Assembly: GCF_011806525.1 (NCBI RefSeq)
Contig: NZ_JAAVKI010000003.1
Location: forward strand, 186,001-250,000
Length of the DNA: 64,000 bases
From: Thalassospira sp. HF15
GTDB lineage: Bacteria > Pseudomonadota > Alphaproteobacteria > Rhodospirillales > Thalassospiraceae
Direction: 5' to 3'
Positions within the stretch are counted from its first letter, which is position 1; each line of letters opens with the position of its first letter. A program made the translations under genes and the position numbers. Under the pieces are notes generated by a model. That model was not told the origin of the DNA. It made no database searches and saw only the letters and a program-made list of their open reading frames with translations. Below are positions 40,834 through 50,627 of the stretch, piece after piece.

Positions 40834-41727
40834 TCAGGAACCTTTGCTTTCCTGAAGTTTGGTCAGGGCATGCAGGGCAAGATTGGTCGGGGTTGGAATA
40901 TCGAGCTCCTTACCTTTGCGCACGATATATCCGTTCAGAAAATCGATCTCACTTGATTTGCCACGCGCCAGGTCCTGTGCGGTTGAGGAAAACTGACCGG
41001 GCATGGTATCCGCGATCTTCTCAATCGCCCCCCAGACGTCACCGGGCACCGTCACACCGCATCCCTTGGCGACCGCCAGACATTCATCCACTGCATTGCG
41101 CATGACATCCCAAATGCCAACACCCGCCACGACTTCACCATAGGGCCGCTGGGTAATGGCCGACAGCGCGTTATAGGCACAGTTCAGGATCATCTTGGCC
41201 CACAGGGCACCTTCGGCATTTTCAGATACCTCGACCGGTATTTTCGCCGGAATGAGGGTATCGACCACGGTCTGACTTTGTGCCGATGGACCGATGACAA
41301 GTTCACCGCGTCCGTGATGTTTGACGTGACCCGGCCCACCCATACTGGTTGCCACATAGACCACCACCGGAATGACAGGCTGGCCAAGAACGCCACTGAG
41401 GCGTTCGGCATTATCGACACCGTTCTGCAGGCTAAGAACGATGGTGTCGGCGGATATGAACGGCTTGATCTGCTCGCCTGCCTCAATCGTGTCGGTGGAC
41501 TTGACACAGAAAAGGATCATTTCAGCCCCGGCGACGCCAGCCGCATCGGTATCGCCAGTAACGGAGACATATTCCTGTGACGCGCCAAAATCGAGCAACA
41601 GGCCATCACGGTTCATGGCCTCGACATGGTTGGGACGTCCGATCAGGGTAACGTCATTCCCGGCGCGAGCCAGCATTGCCCCATAGTAACACCCGACTGC
41701 ACCGGCCCCCATTACCGCAATTTTCAT
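40834..41727 (-). CDS. panE: 2-dehydropantoate 2-reductase-like protein
   Basis: A 297-residue ApbA/PanE-type NADP-dependent reductase, which in pantothenate synthesis reduces ketopantoate. The Rossmann start is MKIAVMGAGAVGCYYGAMLA. Catalytic residues lie in LWAKMILNCAYNALSA (Lys, Asn) and KSSEIDFLNGYIV (Glu). Such enzymes are often duplicated and used on other 2-keto acids, so panE is tentative. It lies downstream of the nitrilase gene on the same strand. Confidence 0.85.
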   Translation of the reverse strand: MKIAVMGAGAVGCYYGAMLARAGNDVTLIGRPNHVEAMNRDGLLLDFGASQEYVSVTGDTDAAGVAGAEMILFCVKSTDTIEAGEQIKPFISADTIVLSLQNGVDNAERLSGVLGQPVIPVVVYVATSMGGPGHVKHHGRGELVIGPSAQSQTVVDTLIPAKIPVEVSENAEGALWAKMILNCAYNALSAITQRPYGEVVAGVGIWDVMRNAVDECLAVAKGCGVTVPGDVWGAIEKIADTMPGQFSSTAQDLARGKSSEIDFLNGYIVRKGKELDIPTPTNLALHALTKLQESKGS

Positions 41728-41800
41728 CTTAGCCTTGCTCCTGATCGTTAAGTCCGTTGTTTTTTGGCATATGAACGTGTTGCTGCTCCGAAAGCAGCTC

Positions 41801-42733
41801 CTAGCCGTGCTTGATCACAGAAACATGATCCGCGGTCCAACCGCCCGGCCAGACTTCTGCCTCACCATTGCGCAAGGAACGCACCAAACCAACTGGCACA
41901 TTCTTGGCAATCAGAAGTTCGCCATCCGCACCGTCATCAAAGGTTGGCTCTGTCTCGGCAAAGCGGCCGATGTGCCCCAGTTCCGGCTCGCACGGGGTAA
42001 AGACCGAACAGCCGGAATAGTTGGTCGGGTTGTTGGTGGTGTTCACCGCGGCCCCCGTGGTGCCACAGGCCGCGACAACGGTCATCAATTCAACAGCGCG
42101 TGCCTTTGCACAGCCAAACACCCGGTTATAGCCCGAAGGTGTGAGTGTCATCGACGGCACCAGCAACAGATCAATATCAAGCGGTGCAAGCAGGCACGAC
42201 AATGCCGGCATTTCGATATCCAGACAAATCAGCACCGCAACATTGAGCCCGCGCCATTTGATCACATTGAAAGCCGTGCCCGGGGTCAGGTTCCAGTTTT
42301 CCGGCTCCTGCTCACCGGGTGTCAGGGACAGTTTGTCCTGAATGATCGCATCGCCTTCTGGCGTAAAGATCATCGCACTGTTGGTTTGCCCGGCTGCCGG
42401 GTTTTTTGGATCAATGTGCCAGGGCATACTGCCCGCAACGAGCAGCATGTCGTGCTTCCTGGCATGCTCGGCGGCGTGTTTGCGGGCCTCGGAGGCAAGG
42501 TCGGCCATCCATGCGATTTCCTGACCGGTTTGTAATCCCGTCGGCTTGAAGGCCAGCCATTGTTCGCTGGCATATTCCGGCAGCACGAAGATTTTTGCAC
42601 CCTGCTTGGCAGCCTCGGCCATCTTGGCATCGATATGGTCAGCCCATCCGGCCAGATCAGCCACGGGTCGACCAAGGTTCGTCGCCCAAAGGGCCAGTGT
42701 TGCATATTCAGGGAAGGATGCCGGAGACGTCAT
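41801..42733 (-). CDS. Nitrilase-superfamily carbon-nitrogen hydrolase
   Basis: A 310-residue amidohydrolase. The Glu-Lys-Cys triad is seen as Glu in IFVLPEYASE, Cys in VAVLICLDIEMP, and Lys in the segment between. The upstream polyamine-type importer suggests that it may hydrolyse an amide or carbamoyl derivative of a polyamine, as N-carbamoylputrescine amidase does; this is inference. The start at 42733 is preferred over one 13 codons upstream. Confidence 0.85.
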   Translation of the reverse strand: MTSPASFPEYATLALWATNLGRPVADLAGWADHIDAKMAEAAKQGAKIFVLPEYASEQWLAFKPTGLQTGQEIAWMADLASEARKHAAEHARKHDMLLVAGSMPWHIDPKNPAAGQTNSAMIFTPEGDAIIQDKLSLTPGEQEPENWNLTPGTAFNVIKWRGLNVAVLICLDIEMPALSCLLAPLDIDLLLVPSMTLTPSGYNRVFGCAKARAVELMTVVAACGTTGAAVNTTNNPTNYSGCSVFTPCEPELGHIGRFAETEPTFDDGADGELLIAKNVPVGLVRSLRNGEAEVWPGGWTADHVSVIKHG

Positions 42734-42778
42734 GATCAGCGTTCCTTGGAAATCATGGGGTGGTGAGCACAAAATAAC

Positions 42779-42810
42779 ATGATCCGGCCATCATACGACA
42801 GCCGGATCAT
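42779..42810 (-). terminator. Terminator of the polyamine importer operon
   Basis: ATGATCCGGC/GCCGGATCAT, a perfect 10-bp stem with a 12-base loop. On the minus strand it follows the binding-protein gene and is trailed by GTTATTTTG. Confidence 0.8.
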
Positions 42811-42833
42811 ATAGATAGAACATGGCGCCAAAC

Positions 42834-43874
42834 TTAGTTTTTAAGCTTGGTCCACACGCGGTTACGCAGATCACGCGCCTTGACCGAGCAGTTCTGCGAC
42901 GCAATCAAAAGGTCTGCGTATTCTTCAGGCATGTTCACAGCCGGATCACTGGTCAGCGACGGATCCATGAATTCGCCGGTACCCTTGATCGAGTTCATGT
43001 AACCGGCATAGTTCGATGCCGCAGCGGCATTTTCCGGTTTCATCATCCAGTTGATGAAGGTTTTGGCGTTTTCAAGGTTTGGCGCGCCATCCGGAATGAC
43101 GAAGTGGTCAGCCCAGTAGGTCAGGCCTTCCTTCGGATAGACAAAGACCGCTTCCGGGATGCTTTCCTTGGTCCGGTGAGCTGCACCGTTCCACTGCATG
43201 TGCATCTGAACTTCGCGCGCCGACATGCGGTCGATGGTCCCTTCAGAGCTGTAAACAGCGATGTAGGGTTTCTGTTTCATCAGAACATCAAGGACCTTCT
43301 GGGCCTGTTCCGGGTCTTCGGTGCATTTTTCAACGCCGGCATAGTAGGACGCTGCATTGAACATTTCGACTTCGTCGTTCAGCGCACCGATCTTGCCACG
43401 GAATTCTTCACGCGGTTCAAAGAATTCTTTCCAGCTGTTTTCAAGCTCGCCGTCAATGGCAGCCGCGTCATAGGTGAAGCCGGTGGTGCCCCAAAGATAC
43501 GTCACGGAGTATTCGCGCTCCGGATCGTATTTCATGGTGTCGTGCGGCTTGGCAACATTGCTGAAATTCTCAAGGCTTTTGGCATCAAACTTGGTTGCCA
43601 GCCCTTCCTTGATCATCACATCGACCATGTAGTCGGATGCAACAGCGATGTCATAGCCCGACGCACCTGCCTGAAGCTTGGCAAGCATGGTTTCGTTGGA
43701 ATCATAAACATCAAGGGTCACCTTGATGCCGGTTTCTTCCTCGAACTTTTCCATCAGATCCGGCGGAAAATAGTTCGACCAGTTATAAAAGAACAGTTCG
43801 CCAGCGGCCTGCGCCGAACCGGTCGACAGCATGGCGATAGCGGATGCTCCCAGAAGTACGGAACGTAGTTTCAT
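42834..43874 (-). CDS. Polyamine-type ABC transporter, substrate-binding protein
   Basis: A 346-residue PotD/PotF-like periplasmic protein. The signal peptide ends near GSAQA-AGEL, and the mature start LFFYNWSNYFPPDLMEKFEEETGIKVT is family-typical in its YNWSNY and DLMEKFEEETG segments. Conserved Trp/Asp/Glu residues that hold the amine are expected in TYLWGTTGFTYD and WADHFVIPDGA. It is last in the operon, after ATPase and permeases. GGGAG precedes the ATG. Confidence 0.92.
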   Translation of the reverse strand: MKLRSVLLGASAIAMLSTGSAQAAGELFFYNWSNYFPPDLMEKFEEETGIKVTLDVYDSNETMLAKLQAGASGYDIAVASDYMVDVMIKEGLATKFDAKSLENFSNVAKPHDTMKYDPEREYSVTYLWGTTGFTYDAAAIDGELENSWKEFFEPREEFRGKIGALNDEVEMFNAASYYAGVEKCTEDPEQAQKVLDVLMKQKPYIAVYSSEGTIDRMSAREVQMHMQWNGAAHRTKESIPEAVFVYPKEGLTYWADHFVIPDGAPNLENAKTFINWMMKPENAAAASNYAGYMNSIKGTGEFMDPSLTSDPAVNMPEEYADLLIASQNCSVKARDLRNRVWTKLKN

Positions 43875-43959
43875 CGTGAGACTCCCAAATAAGGACGGTG
43901 CGTTGTTTTGTTATTCGGATGGCCAGCCCGTCCGGTGAACCCGCCATCCCGTTTGGAAT

Positions 43960-44754
43960 TCAGTATCGGATACGATCAATCATGAACGAGATGCTGACAA
44001 ACACGATTGAGACAATCAGCATCATCGCAGAGACAGCATTTACCTCGGGTGTGATGCCAATGCGGATCATCCCGAAGATATAGATGGGCAAGGTCGTTGA
44101 CCCGGCACCACCAACGAAATAGGAAATGACAAAGTCATCGAGCGAGATGATGAAGGATAACATCGCGCCCGACAAAATCCCGGGCCACAGCAACGGCAAG
44201 GTCACCCGCCGGAAGGCTTTCCAATCATTGGCATAAAGATCATTTGCCGCCTCGACCAGAGCCGGGTCCATGCCTTCCAACCGTGCGCGGATCGGAAGAT
44301 AGGCAAACGGAATACAAAAGACCGTATGGGCAAGAATCACGGTAAGAAGACCCAGCTTTATGCCCAATGCGACAAAGAACAAAAGGGTCGCAATCGCCGT
44401 TACGATTTCTGGCACCAATAACGGCAGGACCAGCATCGCCGAGACGCCCGCCTCCCCCTTGAACCGTCCGCGTGACATCCCCATCGCAGCAAGCGTTGCG
44501 GCAATGGTCGCCAAAACGGTTGCCGAGATTGCTACGACAATGGAATTCTGGGCTGCGCGCAGCATGTCATCATTGGAAAGGGCCGTGACATACCAGTCCA
44601 TGGTAAAACCGGTCCAGATCGTCGCCAGACGGTTTTCGTTAAACGACAGCGCGATCAGCACCACGATCGGCAGATAGAGATAGGCAAAGAAAAACATTGC
44701 CGTCGAGGTGATCCCGCGGAAACGCCACAGCGGGTTGGAAGCATCGACTTTCAT
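43960..44754 (-). CDS. Polyamine-type ABC transporter permease (PotC/PotI-like)
   Basis: A 264-residue permease with six membrane helices. The EAA loop is VEAANDLYANDWKAFRRVTLPLL. Overlaps the preceding permease by four bases (ATGA), so the two are translationally coupled. Confidence 0.93.
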   Translation of the reverse strand: MKVDASNPLWRFRGITSTAMFFFAYLYLPIVVLIALSFNENRLATIWTGFTMDWYVTALSNDDMLRAAQNSIVVAISATVLATIAATLAAMGMSRGRFKGEAGVSAMLVLPLLVPEIVTAIATLLFFVALGIKLGLLTVILAHTVFCIPFAYLPIRARLEGMDPALVEAANDLYANDWKAFRRVTLPLLWPGILSGAMLSFIISLDDFVISYFVGGAGSTTLPIYIFGMIRIGITPEVNAVSAMMLIVSIVFVSISFMIDRIRY

Positions 44755-45641
44755 CGGCTTTCCTCCGGCAATGATTTGAACTTGAACGAATAGATCATCA
44801 TCGAGATCAGAACGAGTGCCAGCAGCACAAAGCCAAGCCCCGCACCAAGCGGCCAGTTACGTGCAGCCCCAAACTGGCTACCGATCAGGTTGGCAATCAT
44901 CATGAACTTGCCACCACCCAGAAGTTCCGGTGTGACATATGCGCCAAGGCAGGGAATGAAGACCAGAATGCTGCCTGCAGCAATGCCTGGTGCTGCAAGC
45001 GGCAAGATCACCCGGCTCATGGCACGTCGTTTGTCCGCGCCAAGATCAAAGGCGGCCTCGACCAGACGGTGATCAAGTTTTTCAAGACTGGCGTAAATCG
45101 GCAGAACCATGAACGGCAGATAGGTATAGGTCAGACCGATCGACACGGCATAGGGCGTGTAAAGGATATCAAGCCCGCCGGTCTCAAGCCCCATCCAGTT
45201 CAAAACACCATCGATCAGGCCGCCATTGCGCAGTAACAACATCCACGCGTAGTTCCGCACCAGAATGTTGGTCCAAAACGGGATCGTCACCAGAAAGATC
45301 AGGAAGTTCCGGCGGCTTTGCGGTTGGGTTGAAATGTAAAACGCGGTCGGAAAGCCCAGCAAAAGCGCAAAGACCGTCGTCATTGCCGACAAACCAAAGG
45401 AGCGGGCAAAGATCTGCAGGTAGTCGGTATTGACCACCAGGTTGTCCATCAGATCGCGTTCAAAGATGAAACTGATATAGGCATCCATCGAAAATGCCCC
45501 CCAGTTCACCCCGCCGTAATCGCCGCGTTCCAATATCGAAACATAGGCCATCTGAAACAGCGGCACGGCCATGAAGAAGCCGATATAGACCACCGCAGGC
45601 GCGACCAACCAAAATCTTTTGGATCGTAATATGTTGCCCAT
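44751..45641 (-). CDS. Polyamine-type ABC transporter permease (PotB/PotH-like)
   Basis: A 296-residue permease with six membrane helices. The EAA loop is VEAAFDLGADKRRAMSRVILPL. It starts two bases after the ATPase stop codon, so the operon is tightly packed. Confidence 0.93.
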   Translation of the reverse strand: MGNILRSKRFWLVAPAVVYIGFFMAVPLFQMAYVSILERGDYGGVNWGAFSMDAYISFIFERDLMDNLVVNTDYLQIFARSFGLSAMTTVFALLLGFPTAFYISTQPQSRRNFLIFLVTIPFWTNILVRNYAWMLLLRNGGLIDGVLNWMGLETGGLDILYTPYAVSIGLTYTYLPFMVLPIYASLEKLDHRLVEAAFDLGADKRRAMSRVILPLAAPGIAAGSILVFIPCLGAYVTPELLGGGKFMMIANLIGSQFGAARNWPLGAGLGFVLLALVLISMMIYSFKFKSLPEESR

Positions 45642-45643
45642 GA

Positions 45644-46738
45644 TCAGTCTGCCAGTACCCGAATTGCATCGGGCGACATGGTGATGGCAACACGGTCACC
45701 CTCCGCAAAGTCGGCGTTGGCCCCGACACCGTTTTGCATCCGGACTGTCAGCCTTGCGTCATTGCCAAGATCAATCTGATAGGTGGTATCCGTTCCGAAA
45801 TAGATGACGGTGGAAACCGTGCCGGCAAGCTGATCGGCACCGGCTTCACTATCAGCAATCAGACCGAGGCGTTCCGGCCGAACCGAGACAGTCACCTCGC
45901 CACTGCGTTGATCTGACACGTCCTGTGTCAGCGCGATCACCTGACCGCCCGCAAGTTTGACGGCACGTTTGCCCGCACCTGCATCAACAAGATCACCAAC
46001 AAGGAAGTTACTGTCACCGATAAAGTCGGCGACAAACCGATGGGTCGGCGCTTCATAGATTTCGCGCGGCGCACCGATCTGAAGAATTTCGCCGGATTTC
46101 ATCACCGCAATGCGATCTGACATCGCCAGAGCTTCTTCCTGATCATGGGTGACAAAAACAAAGGTAATCCCGGTTTCGGTCTGCAGGCGTTTGAGTTCGA
46201 CCTGCATTTCCTTGCGCAGTTTCAGATCAAGGGCAGAAAGCGGCTCATCAAGAAGCAAAACCTTTGGCGCGGGTGCAAGGGCGCGCGCCAAAGCGATACG
46301 CTGTTGCTGACCACCGGAAAGCTGGCTTGGCAGGCGATCACCATATTCGGCCAGGCGCACCAGTTCGAGCATCTCTTCTGCGCGGCCATCAGCCTGTTTA
46401 CGACTGGTACCCTGCATTTCCAGACCAAAGGTGATGTTCTGTTTGACCGTCAGATGCGGGAACAATGCATAGGACTGGAACACCGTATTGATCGGGCGCT
46501 TGAAGGGTGGCAGGTCATTCAGTTCCTTGCCTTCAAGCAGGATCTGCCCCGAGCTTGCCTGTTCAAAGCCACCAATCAGGCGCAGGAGCGTCGTTTTGCC
46601 GCAGCCCGAGGGGCCCAACATGGTGAAAAATTCGTTCTGAAAGATATCAACCGACACTGAGTCCAGTGCCGTGACCTTGTCTCCGCCCGATCCGAATATT
46701 TTGCTAACTGACCGTGCTGAAATGACGACTTCTGACAT
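45644..46738 (-). CDS. Polyamine-type ABC transporter ATP-binding protein
   Basis: A 364-residue PotA/PotG-like ATPase. Walker [10 protein letters not shown], signature [15 protein letters not shown], Walker [12 protein letters not shown] and switch [11 protein letters not shown] are all present. A C-terminal TOBE domain (about 275-360) follows. First gene of the operon; the promoter should be within 46739-46989. Confidence 0.93.
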   Translation of the reverse strand: MSEVVISARSVSKIFGSGGDKVTALDSVSVDIFQNEFFTMLGPSGCGKTTLLRLIGGFEQASSGQILLEGKELNDLPPFKRPINTVFQSYALFPHLTVKQNITFGLEMQGTSRKQADGRAEEMLELVRLAEYGDRLPSQLSGGQQQRIALARALAPAPKVLLLDEPLSALDLKLRKEMQVELKRLQTETGITFVFVTHDQEEALAMSDRIAVMKSGEILQIGAPREIYEAPTHRFVADFIGDSNFLVGDLVDAGAGKRAVKLAGGQVIALTQDVSDQRSGEVTVSVRPERLGLIADSEAGADQLAGTVSTVIYFGTDTTYQIDLGNDARLTVRMQNGVGANADFAEGDRVAITMSPDAIRVLAD

Positions 46739-46989
46739 GTAGTTCCCCGATTTTGTATTTTGTAAAATGATATAAAATCTACAGAGACTTGCAATCCGGG
46801 GGAGGCGAAAGCAGCGTTAATTGCAGAAGTTCCGCAATATCCTCGGTAAAAGGGTATGCAAATTGGTACTGATTGCGTCAGATCGCCCGTTTTCAAAAGA
46901 ATGTGCAGCGCGTCATTCAACCATAAGAGAGGATGATCCGAAAAAGCACAATCTCCAAGAGTTATTCCTGACCCGAATTCAAACTCAAA

Positions 46990-48213
46990 TCACACGATGC
47001 CCGCGTCTCTCAGTTTTGCGATTTGCGCATCACTGAGATCAGCCACCTTGCGCAGAATTTCATCACTGTGCTGTCCCAGCATCGGCGGTGCTTTTTCATC
47101 CATGATCGGTGTTTTGGAAAACTTGATCGGATTGGCGACGGTGGGAACGGTTCCTGCCGTGGGATGATTGAGCTGTTTGACCATACCGCGATGCTGGACT
47201 TGCGGGTTTTCAAATACGCGATCAAGGGTATTGATCGGACCGCACGGCACATTTGCCTTTTCCAGCGCGTCAATCCATTCATCGGTGGTTTTTCCAACCA
47301 TCGCCTGACGGATCAGCGGCACAAGATCATCGCGATTGGCCACACGCTTGCGATTGGTGGCATAGCGTTCATCAAGCGGCAAGGCATCAAGTCCTGCGAC
47401 CGCGCAGAAGCTTTTGAACTGGCTGTCATTGCCAACCGCAAGGATCAGGTAACCGTCCGCCGTCGGGAAGGCTTCGTAAGGAACGATATTGGGATGCGCA
47501 TTACCAAGACGGCCCGGTGCGTTGCCGGTCGCAAGATAGTTCATCGCCTGATTGGCAAGAACAGCTGTCTGCACATCCAGAAGGGCCAGATCGATATACT
47601 GCCCCTCACCCGTGGCATCGCGGTGGCGCAAGGCCGCCAGAATGCCAATCGTTGCATAAAGCCCTGTAAAGATATCAGCAACCGCAACGCCAACTTTCAT
47701 CGGCTGACCACCCGGCGCACTATCGGGGGCACCGGTGATGCTCATCAGGCCGCCCATGCCCTGGATCATGAAATCATAACCCGGCCGGTCCTTATAGGGG
47801 CCGTCCTGACCAAAGCCTGTGATCGAGCAATAGACAAGCTTCGGGCTCACCTTGGAAAGGGATGCATAATCAAGTCCGTATTTGGCGAGGCCACCGACCT
47901 TGAAGTTTTCCAGCACCACATCACTTTCGGCGGCAAGATTGCGCACAATCTCCTGACCTTCGGGTTTGGTGATATCAATTGTCAGTGATTTCTTGCCGCG
48001 ATTGGCGGTGAGGTAATAGGCCGCTTCGGTCGTGTCTTCACCCTTTTCATCCTTGGCAAAGGGCGGGCCCCAACCGCGGGTATCATCACCAGCGCCGGGA
48101 CGTTCGATCTTGATGACTTCGGCCCCCATATCGGCAAGGGTCTGGCTGGCCCACGGGCCTGCCAGTACACGCGAAAGGTCAAGAACACGAAGCCCGGAAA
48201 GTGCGCCAGTCAT
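46990..48213 (-). CDS. CaiB/BaiF CoA-transferase family protein, likely glutarate CoA-transferase
   Basis: A 407-residue class III CoA-transferase: LRVLDLSRVLAGPWASQTL, then GAEVIKIERPGAGDDTRGW near the N-terminus, and the catalytic Asp in GYDFMIQGMGGLMSITG. The gene follows glutaryl-CoA dehydrogenase, so the likely reaction is transfer of CoA from succinyl-CoA to glutarate. The start at 48213 (MTGALSG) matches the family start. Confidence 0.9.
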   Translation of the reverse strand: MTGALSGLRVLDLSRVLAGPWASQTLADMGAEVIKIERPGAGDDTRGWGPPFAKDEKGEDTTEAAYYLTANRGKKSLTIDITKPEGQEIVRNLAAESDVVLENFKVGGLAKYGLDYASLSKVSPKLVYCSITGFGQDGPYKDRPGYDFMIQGMGGLMSITGAPDSAPGGQPMKVGVAVADIFTGLYATIGILAALRHRDATGEGQYIDLALLDVQTAVLANQAMNYLATGNAPGRLGNAHPNIVPYEAFPTADGYLILAVGNDSQFKSFCAVAGLDALPLDERYATNRKRVANRDDLVPLIRQAMVGKTTDEWIDALEKANVPCGPINTLDRVFENPQVQHRGMVKQLNHPTAGTVPTVANPIKFSKTPIMDEKAPPMLGQHSDEILRKVADLSDAQIAKLRDAGIV

Positions 48214-48258
48214 CTGAATATCCCGAAATATCGACTTGGAAAAAGCAGGTAGAACCAA

Positions 48259-48290
48259 ATCGGGCGACAACATTTCTGCTGTCGCCCGAT
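48259..48290 (-). terminator. Hairpin between gcdH and the CoA-transferase gene
   Basis: ATCGGGCGACA/TGTCGCCCGAT, a perfect 11-bp stem with a 10-base loop. On the minus strand it is trailed by TTGGTTCTACC, not a strong T run; it may set different expression levels of the two genes. Confidence 0.55.
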
Positions 48291-48303
48291 CAGGGTATTT
48301 GGA

Positions 48304-49494
48304 TCAGCCTTCGGCGGTGAAGGCCTGAATTCCGGTCTGTGCACGCCCGAGGATAAGGGCGTGAACATCGTGGGTACCTTCGTAGGTATTGACCGCCTCA
48401 AGGTTCATCATGTGGCGGATGACATGGAATTCATCGGCGATGCCGTTGCCGCCATGCATGTCACGGGCAACACGGGCAATTTCAAGTGCCTTGCCACAGT
48501 TGTTGCGCTTCATCAGTGAAATGGCTTCCGGTGCGCCTTTGCCTTCGTCAAGCAGGCGACCAACCTGAAGTGCACCCTGCAGACCAAGAGTGATTTCGGT
48601 CTGCATGTTTGCCAGTTTCAGCTGGATCAACTGATTTGCCGCAAGCGGACGACCGAACTGTTTACGATCCATGGTGTACTGACGTGCAGCATGCCAGCAG
48701 AATTCAGCAGCCCCCATCGCACCCCATGCAATGCCATAACGCGCCTTGTTCAGGCACCCGAACGGACCGCCAAGGCCCTTGACGTTCGGCAGCATGTTTT
48801 CTTCTGGCACAAAGACATTGTCCATGACGATTTCGCCGGTGATCGACGCACGCAGCGAAAACTTGCCTTCGATTTTCGGTGCCGACAGCCCCTTCATGCC
48901 TTTTTCAAGGATGAAACCGCGAATAACACCATCGTCATCCTTGCCCCAAACGACAAAAACATCTGCGATCGGGCTGTTGGTGATCCACATTTTGGCACCC
49001 GACAGGGTGAAACCACCATCGGTTTTGCGCGCACGGGTTTTCATGCCACCCGGATCGGAACCGTGGTCCGGCTCCGTCAGGCCAAAGCAACCAACCCATT
49101 CACCAGTTGCCAGTTTCGGCAGATATTTCTTGCGCTGCTCTTCGCTGCCATAGGCATAGATCGGATGCATCACGAGCGAGCTCTGCACCGACATTGCCGA
49201 GCGATAACCGGAATCAACGCGTTCAACTTCGCGGGCCACAAGACCATAGGCCACGTGGTTGACACCCGGTCCGCCATATTCCTCGGGGATAGTCGGGCCA
49301 AGCAGGCCAAGTTCACCCATCTCGGTCATGATTTCACGATGGAAAATCTCATGACGGTTGGCTTCCAGAACGCGGGTCTGGAGGTTTTCCTGACAATATG
49401 CACGGGCCGCATCGCGGATCATGCGTTCGTCTTCGCTCAACAGCTCTTCGAGCAGGAGCGGATCTTCCCAATGAAACGGTGCGCGGCTTGCCAT
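48304..49494 (-). CDS. gcdH: Glutaryl-CoA dehydrogenase
   Basis: GcdH, 396 residues, FAD enzyme that oxidises and decarboxylates glutaryl-CoA to crotonyl-CoA in lysine, hydroxylysine and tryptophan breakdown. The acyl-CoA dehydrogenase fold is complete, with [19 protein letters not shown] and the C-terminal catalytic Glu in [16 protein letters not shown]. It matches the GCDH rather than the general ACAD branch ([16 protein letters not shown]). Divergent from a LysR regulator. Confidence 0.95.
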   Translation of the reverse strand: MASRAPFHWEDPLLLEELLSEDERMIRDAARAYCQENLQTRVLEANRHEIFHREIMTEMGELGLLGPTIPEEYGGPGVNHVAYGLVAREVERVDSGYRSAMSVQSSLVMHPIYAYGSEEQRKKYLPKLATGEWVGCFGLTEPDHGSDPGGMKTRARKTDGGFTLSGAKMWITNSPIADVFVVWGKDDDGVIRGFILEKGMKGLSAPKIEGKFSLRASITGEIVMDNVFVPEENMLPNVKGLGGPFGCLNKARYGIAWGAMGAAEFCWHAARQYTMDRKQFGRPLAANQLIQLKLANMQTEITLGLQGALQVGRLLDEGKGAPEAISLMKRNNCGKALEIARVARDMHGGNGIADEFHVIRHMMNLEAVNTYEGTHDVHALILGRAQTGIQAFTAEG

Positions 49495-49694
49495 TCGCCT
49501 GGTCCTTTTATGAATTTTTGTACAGAAAGCAGGGGCAGCGCCATAGAAGGGCGAGATGACGCTACCCCTGAAAAGCTTACTTGCTTATGTGATTAAGCTA
49601 GGAATTGGCAGAGCAAGTTGCAAATGATAAAAGCGACATAGGTTATGCAAAAAACTCATGAACTCGTTTCACAGCACGACAACAGGATACCCGT

Positions 49695-50612
49695 TTGGCC
49701 CGTCGCATTCCCAGCCTGAAGGCCCTTAGTTGCTTCGAACAAACCGCCCGGTTTGGCAGCGCATCGCGCGCCGCCGAGGAACTCTATCTGACACAAAGTG
49801 CTGTCAGCCGCCAGATACAGGGCCTTGAAACCTGGCTTGGATGCAAGCTGTTTGCCCGCGAAAAACAACGCCTTGTGCTGACGCCAGAAGGCGAAAGCTA
49901 TATGCAATCCATCCGCCCAGCACTTGATCAGCTTGAAAGTGCGACACTTACCCTTTTGTCCGGCGGTTCGGAAAGCGGGGTTTTGACAGTTGCCGCGCCA
50001 CCGACATTCGGATCGCGCTGCCTTATTCCATTATTGCCTGAGTTTCGCAGCAAGTTCCCTGAAATCGCCATTAACTTTATCTCGCGCATCGGCATGCCGG
50101 ATTTTGATCGCGAACAAATTGATATTGCTGTTCTATTTGGCGAAGGACAGTGGTCAGAACTGGATGCCCATATCCTGCATGACGAGGAAATGGTCCCGAT
50201 TTGCAGCCCACAGTTGGTTGCCGATCTCGGCCGCGCGCCAAAGGCAGAAGATTTGCGGAACTTTCCATTGCTGCATATCGCAACCCGCCCGCGCGGCTGG
50301 GCTGACTGGCTTGCGGCAAGTGACTTAAGTGACATTGACGGTGAGAACGGCCCGAAGTTCGAACATTTCACCATGGCCATGCAGGCTGCGGCTGCCGGGC
50401 TTGGCGTGGCCCTGCTACCGACCTTTGCGATTGAGGATGAACTGGCAACCGGCAGGATCATCGCCCCGTTCGGGCACCCCAAAGCCAGCCCGTTTCACTA
50501 TTATGCCTGCTGCCCCAAAAGCCGCGCACGGCTTCCCAAAATACGGGCTTTCATGAACTGGCTTGACCAACTTGATAGCGTCAAAAGCCTTACGCGGGAA
50601 ATTGCCATGTAA
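49695..50612 (+). CDS. LysR-family regulator
   Basis: A 305-residue LysR protein of the GcvA-like branch. The winged HTH (residues 5-62) has SLKALSCFEQTARFGSASRAA and LTQSAVSRQIQGLETWLG. The ligand-binding domain spans about 92-295. The start is TTG at 49695. It is divergent from gcdH with a 200-base gap, and most likely controls the glutaryl-CoA genes. Confidence 0.9.
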   Translation: MARRIPSLKALSCFEQTARFGSASRAAEELYLTQSAVSRQIQGLETWLGCKLFAREKQRLVLTPEGESYMQSIRPALDQLESATLTLLSGGSESGVLTVAAPPTFGSRCLIPLLPEFRSKFPEIAINFISRIGMPDFDREQIDIAVLFGEGQWSELDAHILHDEEMVPICSPQLVADLGRAPKAEDLRNFPLLHIATRPRGWADWLAASDLSDIDGENGPKFEHFTMAMQAAAAGLGVALLPTFAIEDELATGRIIAPFGHPKASPFHYYACCPKSRARLPKIRAFMNWLDQLDSVKSLTREIAM

Positions 50613-50627
50613 GGCAACAGGATCAGA

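Noticed and set aside
42822-43868. Plus-strand frame opposite the polyamine-binding protein
   Set aside because: Shadow frame; the minus-strand gene has signal peptide, ribosome binding site and family motifs.
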